From positions 124,001 to 188,000 of the forward strand of contig JAWKNW010000008.1 in the NCBI GenBank assembly GCA_041391505.1: a stretch of DNA of 64,000 nucleotides, written 5' to 3'. The notes under the pieces are model-generated. The model had not been told where the DNA came from, searched no databases, and was given only the letters and a program-made list of their open reading frames with translations. Position numbers and translations under genes: made by a program. Shown piece after piece: positions 52,476 through 59,443 of this stretch. Within the stretch, counting starts at the first letter, position 1. Each line of letters begins with the position of its first letter. The stretch comes from Rhodothermales bacterium. GTDB taxonomy: Bacteria > Bacteroidota > Rhodothermia > Rhodothermales > JAHQVL01.

Positions 52476-53606
52476 ATGCCCATGCAACCGACCCATCGGC
52501 CCGGAGGATTCCTGGCGATCTTCCTGCTCCCGATCGCCCTGCTTTCCGCCTGTTCACCGCCCGAGCCGGCAGCCCCGGTCGACACCTATGATCGCGCTGC
52601 AGACTCTCTCCGTTTCGACGGTGAAACCCATCTGCGCAATATCCGGCAGCTCACGTTCGGCGGAAACAACGCCGAGGCCTACTGGAGCTACGACGGCAAA
52701 CAACTCACGTTCCAGAGCGATTGGAGCGCCATCAACAGCCAGGGCTGCGATCAGATTTTTGTGCTGAATGTCGACGGATCCAACTATGCCGACGGGTCGA
52801 CCTACAAGGAAATATCGAACGGCACCGGGCGCACGACGTGCAGTTACTTCATGCCCGACGGCAGTGTGCTTTATGCCTCGACACACGCCGCCAATCCGGC
52901 CTGCCCGGCCCCGGCCGCCTTCCCCGCCGGCCGCTACGTCTGGCCGATCTACGACACCTACGACATCTATGTCCGCCCCGCCGATGGCAGCGAGGCGCAC
53001 GTGCTGATCGGCGGCGACGGGTACGACGCCGAAGCCACCGTATCGCCGGACGGACGGTATGCGATCTTTACATCCACCCGCTCGGGCGACCTCGAGCTGT
53101 GGCGCTATGAATTCGCCACCGGCGACCTGCTCCAGCTGACGAACACGCTCGGCTACGACGGCGGCGCCTTCTTTTCGCCCGACGGCTCGCAGATCGTCTG
53201 GCGCGCCAGCCGTCCCACCGGCGAAGACGCCGACGTCTACAAAGACCTCCTCGCCGACGGCTTCGTCGAGCCCAAATCGCTCAACGTCTTCGTCGCCAAT
53301 AACGACGGCAGCAACGTCCGCCAGGTGACCGACCTCCCGGGCGCCAACTGGGCGCCGTTTTTCCATCCGGACGGTAAGCGGATCCTGTTCAGCTCGAATC
53401 ACCACGACACCGAAAGCGGCCGGCAGTTCGCCGTCTTCATGATCGATATGGATGGCTCGAACCTGACCCAGATCACGCACTCGGGCACCTTCGATGCGTT
53501 TCCGATGTTCTCGCCCGACGGCAAGTACCTCGCTTTCGCCTCCAACCGCACGCTGGGCCCGCCCAGCCGCGATACGAACGTGTTCGTCGCCGAATGGGTC
53601 GAATGA
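52476..53606 (+). CDS. PD40/TolB-like beta-propeller lipoprotein
   Basis: A 376-residue lipoprotein (lipobox LLSACS at about residue 26). At least five PD40 repeats follow with the signature SPDGKxIxFxS: WSYDGKQLTFQS, VSPDGRYAIFTSTRSGDLELWRYE, FSPDGSQIVWRAS, FHPDGKRILFSSNHHDTES and FSPDGKYLAFASNR. These build a TolB-like propeller used for protein or ligand binding at the envelope. A good terminator lies downstream (53711-53741). Specific partner unknown. Confidence 0.9.
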   Translation: MPMQPTHRPGGFLAIFLLPIALLSACSPPEPAAPVDTYDRAADSLRFDGETHLRNIRQLTFGGNNAEAYWSYDGKQLTFQSDWSAINSQGCDQIFVLNVDGSNYADGSTYKEISNGTGRTTCSYFMPDGSVLYASTHAANPACPAPAAFPAGRYVWPIYDTYDIYVRPADGSEAHVLIGGDGYDAEATVSPDGRYAIFTSTRSGDLELWRYEFATGDLLQLTNTLGYDGGAFFSPDGSQIVWRASRPTGEDADVYKDLLADGFVEPKSLNVFVANNDGSNVRQVTDLPGANWAPFFHPDGKRILFSSNHHDTESGRQFAVFMIDMDGSNLTQITHSGTFDAFPMFSPDGKYLAFASNRTLGPPSRDTNVFVAEWVE

Positions 53607-53710
53607 TCGGCCGATCCGGGCGCCGGGTCGTTTGATCCTGGATGCGCGCTGCCCGGCGATCTCCGGGCATCTGGCGCCCCCAACGCGCCACCTCATCTTG
53701 CGAAAGGAAA

Positions 53711-53741
53711 AGGAGCTGCCGGCCTGGCAGCTCCTTTTTTT
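53711..53741 (+). terminator. Rho-independent terminator after the PD40 lipoprotein gene
   Basis: AGGAGCTGCC (53711-53720) pairs with GGCAGCTCCT (53726-53735), followed by a run of seven T. Confidence 0.95.
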
Positions 53742-53772
53742 ATGGGCCTACATCCTTTGTAAAACTTTTTTA

Positions 53773-53786
53773 TTAGCTGAAACTAA
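53773..53786. promoter_or_regulatory. Palindrome TTAG-N6-CTAA upstream of the metal ABC operon
   Basis: The dyad lies 73 bp before the substrate-binding protein start, just after the upstream terminator, in an AT-rich patch that could hold the promoter. Sites of MntR/DtxR-type metal regulators commonly have TTAG/CTAA half-sites, so it is a candidate operator; this is inference. Confidence 0.4.
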
Positions 53787-53858
53787 ACCTTGAAGATGGA
53801 ATACACGGAGATATGGAAGTCACCTTTTCCCCTGACGCCCTTGCGGAGCTGCTGTTGT

Positions 53859-54848
53859 ATGGTTGACGCCCGAATGCCCTGCCCGAAACCGACCGCCCGG
53901 CGCGCACCGCGCATCGTGCTGGCGGCCCTCCTGATACTCACCCTCGCCGGCTGCCGGCCCGCCACGACCGGCGCGCCTGAAGACCTCGCCGGCCGGCCGA
54001 TTCGCGTCGTCGCCACGACGAGCATGATCGCGGACCTCACCCGGGAGATCGGCGGGGAGCGCGTGGAGGTGGAAGGCCTGATGGGCCCCGGCGTCGACCC
54101 CCACCTGTACAAAGCCAGCGAGGGCGACGTCCGCCGCATGGCCGAGGCCGACATCATCCTCTACAGCGGGTTGCACCTCGAAGGCAAGATGACCGAAGTC
54201 TTCGAACAGATGCAGCACCGCGCCATCCGGACGGCCGCGCTGGCGGAGGAGGCCATCCCCGACTCGATGCGGATCGCGACGCCGGTGTTTGCGGGCAATT
54301 ACGATCCGCACGTCTGGTTTGATGTGCGGCTCTGGATGCGCGTCGCGGCCCAGCTCGTCGATGTGCTGTCGGATCTGGATCCTGCGCACGCGAATACCTA
54401 TGCGACCAACGGCCACGCCTACGAGCGGCAGCTGGCGTCCCTTCATGCCTATGTCGACAGCCTCGCGGCGACGGTGCCCGAGCAGCAGCGTGTGCTGATC
54501 ACGTCGCACGACGCGTTCGGCTATTTCGGGCGCGCGTACGGCTTCGAGGTACACGGGCTCCAGGGCCTCAGCACGGCCACCGAAGCCGGCACGGCGGATG
54601 TCCAGACCCTGGCCGACCTCGTGGCGTCCCGGAAAATCCCCGCGATGTTCGTGGAATCGTCCGTTTCGCCGCGCGGCATCGAGGCGGTGCGCGCCGCGGT
54701 GGAGTCGCGCGGATACCGGGTCGACATCGGCGGATCCCTGTATTCCGATGCGCTGGGCGACCCGAACGGCCCCGAAGGAACGTACATCGGAACCGTCCGC
54801 TACAACATCGAAACGGTCGCCGGCGCGCTCCATCCTGCTGCCCGATAG
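53859..54848 (+). CDS. Metal (Mn/Zn) ABC transporter substrate-binding lipoprotein
   Basis: A 329-residue cluster A-I (TroA/MntA-type) binding protein. The start ATG 53859 is chosen to give a reasonable leader ending in lipobox LTLAGC; in-frame TTG 53790 and ATG 53874 are alternatives. The metal ligands of the family are seen: His in MGPGVDPHLYKAS, His in YDPHVWFD, Glu in MFVESSVS, and the Asp in GGSLYSDALGDP. The context GLHLEGKM is TroA-like. No His-rich loop of ZnuA is present, which leans toward manganese. It is followed directly by the ATPase and two permeases. Confidence 0.9.
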   Translation: MVDARMPCPKPTARRAPRIVLAALLILTLAGCRPATTGAPEDLAGRPIRVVATTSMIADLTREIGGERVEVEGLMGPGVDPHLYKASEGDVRRMAEADIILYSGLHLEGKMTEVFEQMQHRAIRTAALAEEAIPDSMRIATPVFAGNYDPHVWFDVRLWMRVAAQLVDVLSDLDPAHANTYATNGHAYERQLASLHAYVDSLAATVPEQQRVLITSHDAFGYFGRAYGFEVHGLQGLSTATEAGTADVQTLADLVASRKIPAMFVESSVSPRGIEAVRAAVESRGYRVDIGGSLYSDALGDPNGPEGTYIGTVRYNIETVAGALHPAAR

Positions 54849-54873
54849 CCCCACGACGCTCATCCTCCTCGCC

Positions 54874-55641
54874 ATGCAAGCCAGCGAACCCGCCATCTCC
54901 GTACACGATCTCACGGTCGCCTACCGCGACAAACCGGTTTTGTGGGACATCGACCTCACCGTGCCGCCCGGCGTCCTGATGGCCATCGTGGGCCCCAACG
55001 GCGCCGGCAAGACCACCCTGATCAAGGCGATCCTGGGATTGCTCCGTACGGCGGCCGGCCAGGTGCGCATCTATGGCCAGCCCTACGCGAAGCAGCGTGA
55101 GCGCGTCGCCTACGTGCCGCAACGAGGCAGCGTGGACTGGGACTTCCCGGCCAGCGTCCTGGACGTCGTGATGATGGGCATGTACCGCGCGATGGGCTGG
55201 ATTCGCCGGCCCGGCAGCGCGGAGCGGATCAAGGCGATGACGGCGCTCGAACAGGTGGGCATGGAGGCCTTCGCAAGCCGGCAGATCAGCCAGCTTTCGG
55301 GCGGACAGCAGCAGCGCGTTTTCCTGGCCCGCGCGCTGGTGCAAAACGCCGACCTCTACCTGATGGACGAACCCTTCCAGGGGGTCGACGCCACCACCGA
55401 ACGCGCCATCGTCGCCCTCATGCAGGGGCTGCGCGCGCAGAACAAGACGGTGCTGGTCGTGCATCACGACCTCCAGACGGTCGCCGACTACTTCGACCAG
55501 GTGATGCTGCTGAACATCCGCTGCATCGGGAGCGGCCCGGTAGACACCGTGTTCACCGAAGAAAATCTGCGTCTGACCTACGGGGGGCGCGTCGGTTTTG
55601 TGAACTTCGCCCGCACCAAAGCGCCTTCGATGGAGTCCTGA
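54874..55641 (+). CDS. Metal ABC transporter ATP-binding protein
   Basis: A 255-residue ATPase that energises metal import. Walker A is GPNGAGKTT, the signature LSGGQQQRV, Walker B LYLMDEPFQGVD and the H-loop VVHHDL. It starts 25 bp after the binding protein. TroB/MntB-type ATPases share the YVPQRGSVDWDFPASVLDVVMMGMY segment seen here. Co-transcribed with the two permeases. Confidence 0.93.
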   Translation: MQASEPAISVHDLTVAYRDKPVLWDIDLTVPPGVLMAIVGPNGAGKTTLIKAILGLLRTAAGQVRIYGQPYAKQRERVAYVPQRGSVDWDFPASVLDVVMMGMYRAMGWIRRPGSAERIKAMTALEQVGMEAFASRQISQLSGGQQQRVFLARALVQNADLYLMDEPFQGVDATTERAIVALMQGLRAQNKTVLVVHHDLQTVADYFDQVMLLNIRCIGSGPVDTVFTEENLRLTYGGRVGFVNFARTKAPSMES

Positions 55642-55653
55642 CGAGATCGTGTC

Positions 55654-56793
55654 ATGCTGGACTTTCTGAGCGACTACACCTTTCGTACCGTGGCCATGGG
55701 CTCCGCGCTGCTCGGCCTGGTCAGCGGGGCGCTGGGCACCTTCGCGGTGCTCCGCCGGCAGAGCCTGCTCGGCGACGCCATCTCGCACGCGGCCCTGCCC
55801 GGCATCGCCATCGGATTTCTCCTCACGGGCGCCAAGATCCCCGCCGTGATGATCGCCGGCGCGCTGATCGCCGGCCTCCTCGCCACCCTGTTCGTCCTCG
55901 CCGTCACCCAGACCACCCGGATCCCCTACGACAGCGCGCTCGGCATCGTGCTGTCCGTTTTCTTCGGGCTCGGGCTCGTCCTGCTGACCGTGATCCAGCA
56001 GATGCCCAACGCCCAGCAGGCCGGCCTCAGCGCCTTCCTGTTCGGCCAGGCCGCGGCCCTGGTGGAAGAGGATCTGATCGTGATGGGCGTCCTCGGCCTC
56101 GCGGCGCTGGGGCTGCTGCTGCTGTTCTGGAGGCCCTTCAAGCTGCTCGCCTTCGACCCCGAATTCGGCCGCAGCCTCGGGCTTCCGATGCGGGGTTTCG
56201 ACATCCTGCTGACCAGCTTGCTGGTCGTCGCCATCGTGATCGGCCTGCAGACCGTGGGCGTCGTCCTGATGAGCGCCATGGTCATCGCGCCGGCGGCGGC
56301 GGCACGGCAATGGACGGACCGCCTGGGGATCATGGTGACGCTGGCCGCCGTCTTCGGCGCGGCGGCAGGGCTGGTCGGGGCCTTCATCAGCAGCACGGGC
56401 GCGCGGGTGCCAACGGGCCCCACCATCGTCGTCTGCATGGGCAGCGTGATGGCCCTGTCGCTCTTTTTCGCCCCAAAGCGCGGGCTGACGTGGCGCTGGT
56501 GGCGCGGCCGGCAGAACGCGCGCCGGCTCAACCTGGATGCGGTGCTGCTGGATCTCTACGCCCTGGCCGTCCAGCACGAACGAAAGTCGCATCCCCATGA
56601 CGAAAGCGTGCTCAACGTCATGAACGAGCTGTCGGCCAATACCCGGGACAGCCTGCACCGGCTCGCGGATCGAGGATGGGCCCGGCGGGTGGACGCGCTC
56701 CGCTGGTCGCTCACGCCCGAAGGCGTCGCCCAGGCGCAACGCGCGCTGGCGCGGCTTTCTGCCACACCGGACGACGAGGGGCCGACCGTATGA
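55654..56793 (+). CDS. Metal ABC permease fused to winged-helix domain (first)
   Basis: A 379-residue protein. The first 275 residues hold about eight or nine membrane helices of the ABC-3 permease family (GDAISHAALPGIAIGFLLTGAKIP is family-typical). The last 100 residues are hydrophilic and predicted to be a DtxR/wHTH-like cytoplasmic domain: AVLLDLYALAVQHERKSHPHDESVLNVMNELSANTRDSLHRLADRGWARRVDALRWSLTPEGVAQA. This tail could sense intracellular metal or contact the ATPase. The stop overlaps the next start (ATGA). Similar tails are known in some troCD-type systems but are not universal. Confidence 0.9.
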   Translation: MLDFLSDYTFRTVAMGSALLGLVSGALGTFAVLRRQSLLGDAISHAALPGIAIGFLLTGAKIPAVMIAGALIAGLLATLFVLAVTQTTRIPYDSALGIVLSVFFGLGLVLLTVIQQMPNAQQAGLSAFLFGQAAALVEEDLIVMGVLGLAALGLLLLFWRPFKLLAFDPEFGRSLGLPMRGFDILLTSLLVVAIVIGLQTVGVVLMSAMVIAPAAAARQWTDRLGIMVTLAAVFGAAAGLVGAFISSTGARVPTGPTIVVCMGSVMALSLFFAPKRGLTWRWWRGRQNARRLNLDAVLLDLYALAVQHERKSHPHDESVLNVMNELSANTRDSLHRLADRGWARRVDALRWSLTPEGVAQAQRALARLSATPDDEGPTV

Positions 56794-57902
56794 GCGCCGA
56801 GCAACTCGAAATCCAGCTGATCGCGGTCGTCGTGGCCGCCGCGTGCGCGCTGCCGGGCACGTTTCTCGTGCTGCGTCGCATGGCCATGATGAGCGACGCG
56901 ATCAGCCACGCCATCCTGCCCGGCATCGTCGTCGCCTTTTTTATCACCGGCGATCTCAACAGCCCGTTTCTCATCGTCGCGGCCGCCCTGACGGGCTTGC
57001 TCACGGTCGTGGTCGTCGAACTCATCCATCGGACGCGCCTGGTTCACGAGGATACCGCCATCGGGCTCGTCTTCCCGGTGATGTTCAGCGTGGGCGTTAT
57101 CTTGATCGCCCGCTTCGCCGGCAGCGTCCACCTCGACACCGACGCCGTATTGCTCGGCGAGCTCGCCTTCGCCCCGTTCGACCGCCTGTCCCTGGGCGGA
57201 TACGACCTGGGCCCGAGGGCACTCTGGGTGATGTCGATCATCCTGACCGTCAGCGCGCTCTTTATCGCGCTCTTCTACAAGGAGTTGAAGCTGGCCACGT
57301 TCGATGCGGGGCTGGCCGCCAGCCTGGGCTTTGCGCCGGCGGTACTCCACTACGTCCTGATGGGCCTGGTCTCCGTGACCGCCGTGGGCGCCTTCGATGC
57401 CGTGGGCTCCATCCTCGTGGTCGCCCTCATGATCGCCCCCCCGGCTACGGCCTTCCTGCTGGCGGACCGGCTCTCGCGCATGCTCGGCCTCGGCGTGGGC
57501 ATCGCGTGTGTCGATGCGGTGGCCGGATACTGGCTCGCCTTTGCGTTCGACACGTCCATCGCCGGCTCGATGGCGACCATGGCCGGCATCGCATTCCTCG
57601 GGGCCTTTCTGTTCGCGCCGGATCGGGGACTGGTGGCGATCGCGCTCCGGATGCGCCGGCAGCGGCTCGACTTTGCGGCCAAGATGCTCACGATCCACCT
57701 GGCCACCCACGAAGACACGCCCGATGCCCAGCGCGAATGCCGGGTCGGCCATCTCGAGGAGCATCTGGGCTGGGCGAACGACTATGCGCGGCGGGTGGTG
57801 CGGTATGCGCGAAACGCCGGCTTGATACATCAAACCGGCGATTTGCTCGGGCTCACGCCCGCGGGACAGCGCTATGCGCAACAGGCCGTCGTTGAAATCT
57901 GA
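56790..57902 (+). CDS. Metal ABC permease fused to winged-helix domain (second)
   Basis: A 370-residue permease paralogue of the previous one, beginning with the 4-nt ATGA overlap. The ABC-3 block is SDAISHAILPGIVVAFFITGDLNSPFLI. The C-terminal domain has HLEEHLGWANDYARRVVRYARNAGLIHQTGDLLGLTPAGQRYAQQAV, again winged-helix-like. With the first permease it would form the heterodimeric channel of the importer. It converges on the REC-HPt gene (stops 3 bp apart). Confidence 0.9.
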   Translation: MSAEQLEIQLIAVVVAAACALPGTFLVLRRMAMMSDAISHAILPGIVVAFFITGDLNSPFLIVAAALTGLLTVVVVELIHRTRLVHEDTAIGLVFPVMFSVGVILIARFAGSVHLDTDAVLLGELAFAPFDRLSLGGYDLGPRALWVMSIILTVSALFIALFYKELKLATFDAGLAASLGFAPAVLHYVLMGLVSVTAVGAFDAVGSILVVALMIAPPATAFLLADRLSRMLGLGVGIACVDAVAGYWLAFAFDTSIAGSMATMAGIAFLGAFLFAPDRGLVAIALRMRRQRLDFAAKMLTIHLATHEDTPDAQRECRVGHLEEHLGWANDYARRVVRYARNAGLIHQTGDLLGLTPAGQRYAQQAVVEI

Positions 57903-57905
57903 TTC

Positions 57906-58679
57906 TTATTGCCCGACCAGCTGGGTCGCGATGTAGTGCTCCAGCTCCTGTTTCGCGAGCTGGTAGGCTTCTTCGAGCGCCGTCGTCCGGTCGGCCGCTT
58001 CCTCGCCCAGGTTGCCGGTCCGGCCCATCTCCTCGACCTCCTTGCAGAGGCGCGACACCGTCATCGCCCCGAAGGTGGCGGCGCTGGACTTCAGCGTATG
58101 CGACGCCCGCATGAACTCCTCGGCGTCGCCGGTCTCGAGCGAGGCGCGCGTGCTGTTCACCAGTTCCTCGCCATCTTCCAGGAAATCGCTGATGAGGCCT
58201 GCCGCGAACGAAAAATCGTTGCCGAGCATCTCCATCAGCTCCTTCAGCACGCTGTAGTCGAGCACCGAATTTTCCGGAGCGGCTTCACCTTCCGCCGGCG
58301 CGGCCTCGCCGTTGTCGCGAACGGGCACGCGGGCGAACGCCTCTTTCAGGTCTTCGATCCGGATGGGCTTGCTGATGTAGTCGTTCATGCCGGCGGCCAG
58401 GCACCGCTCCTTGTCGCCCTGCATCGCATTGGCGGTCAGCGCGATGATAAACGGACGCTGGCCCTCGGGATATTTCTCGACGATGCACCGAGACGCCTCC
58501 AGCCCGTCCATCTCGGGCATCTGCATGTCCATCAAGATGACGTCGTAGGCCTTTTTCTCCAGCGCTTCGACGGCCTCGCGGCCGTTCTGAGCGATATCGG
58601 CTTCATAGCCCAGACGATTGAGCATGCGAAGGGCCACCTTCTGATTCACAGGATTGTCTTCGGCGAGGAGGATGTACAT
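57906..58679 (-). CDS. Response regulator with REC and HPt domains
   Basis: A 257-residue cytoplasmic phosphorelay protein. The REC domain (1-120) has LLAEDNP, the phospho-acceptor D near residue 51 in VILMDMQMPEMDG, and K in DYISKP. The HPt domain (about 140-255) has the phosphohistidine motif MRASHTLKSSAATFGA. There is no DNA-binding or enzymatic output domain, so it likely passes phosphate between a hybrid kinase and another regulator. It could serve the kinase at 1249, whose chain ends in a kinase core; this is only an inference from matching parts. Confidence 0.92.
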   Translation of the reverse strand: MYILLAEDNPVNQKVALRMLNRLGYEADIAQNGREAVEALEKKAYDVILMDMQMPEMDGLEASRCIVEKYPEGQRPFIIALTANAMQGDKERCLAAGMNDYISKPIRIEDLKEAFARVPVRDNGEAAPAEGEAAPENSVLDYSVLKELMEMLGNDFSFAAGLISDFLEDGEELVNSTRASLETGDAEEFMRASHTLKSSAATFGAMTVSRLCKEVEEMGRTGNLGEEAADRTTALEEAYQLAKQELEHYIATQLVGQ

Positions 58680-58802
58680 CGGGTTGACCGGGAAAGTGCG
58701 AAACCGTCAAGTGTCAGCGAATGCCCACCAAGGGCGTTCGTGATGGGGTATCGTCGCTTCTCGGAAAAACTTGAACGCCGCCGGCGGCTCGCTCTCCTGT
58801 AA

Positions 58803-58832
58803 ATGAAAACGTCCAGGCTGAAGGCCTGGACG
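58803..58832 (-). terminator. Terminator of the ArsR-family gene at 58888
   Basis: CGTCCAGGC (58810-58818) pairs with GCCTGGACG (58824-58832). On the minus strand it is followed by TTTTCATTT. Confidence 0.85.
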
Positions 58833-58887
58833 CTTCATGGGTCATGTATGTAAACGTCACTCTGCCGGGTCCTGCCGAGTTACGTGG

Positions 58888-59295
58888 TTATTTTCCAGCC
58901 GAATCAGGCGGTGTCAGCTCCCGATACAGCATTTCCTGCTCGAAAAAGCGGATGAGGAAATGCTGGACGAATGCCGATTCCAGGTTGAGTCGGTAATACA
59001 CGGTCTGCGCATCGCGTCGGAAATCGACGAGGGACTGGCCGCGTAGTTTTTTCAGCTGCTGCGAAATGGCCGGAGAGGTCAATCGCAGGATGCTCGCGAG
59101 GTCGTTCACGCGAACCTCGCCGTTTCTCCAGAGGAGGTAGAGAATGGACATGCGCGTCGGGTTGCCCGCCGCATTCATCACTTTCGTGAGCATGTCCAGC
59201 TGCTTGTTTTTCTTGAGAGTCTGCTCCAGCGCGGCTATTTGCCATGGCGCCATGCCCGACCCTTCGTTGGTTGTGCCGTTTTTGTACTCGCTCAT
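58888..59295 (-). CDS. ArsR-family transcriptional regulator
   Basis: A 135-residue winged-helix regulator. The DNA-binding segment is AAGNPTRMSILYLLWRNGEVRVNDLASILRLTSPAISQQLKKLRGQSLV. No cysteine pair for metal sensing is present in the usual alpha3 or alpha5 positions, so it may sense something else. An inverted repeat AACCCAG (59301-59307)/CTGGGTT (59321-59327) lies directly upstream of the start and may be its own operator. It sits between the REC-HPt gene and ccmF but is transcribed as a single gene ending at 58803-58832. Confidence 0.9.
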   Translation of the reverse strand: MSEYKNGTTNEGSGMAPWQIAALEQTLKKNKQLDMLTKVMNAAGNPTRMSILYLLWRNGEVRVNDLASILRLTSPAISQQLKKLRGQSLVDFRRDAQTVYYRLNLESAFVQHFLIRFFEQEMLYRELTPPDSAGK

Positions 59296-59300
59296 GCTTG

Positions 59301-59327
59301 AACCCAGCTTAAGTGTGATCCTGGGTT
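59301..59327. promoter_or_regulatory. Inverted repeat upstream of the ArsR-family gene
   Basis: AACCCAG and CTGGGTT are separated by 13 nt, directly ahead of the start at 59295. It is a candidate autoregulatory operator or leader hairpin. Confidence 0.4.
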
Positions 59328-59375
59328 CGTTATCGGCAGTGTATATAGCCTATTAAATAAGCGTTGGAGTTTCAT

Positions 59376-59421
59376 AAAAAGGTTCGGGGTACAGAGAAAG
59401 CCCTTCCCTGTACCCCGAACC
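59376..59421 (-). terminator. Terminator of ccmF
   Basis: GGTTCGGGGTACAG (59381-59394) pairs perfectly with CTGTACCCCGAACC (59408-59421), a 14-bp stem followed on the minus strand by TTTTT. Confidence 0.95.
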
Positions 59422-59443
59422 TCGATCGTTGCGGTCGCTAATC

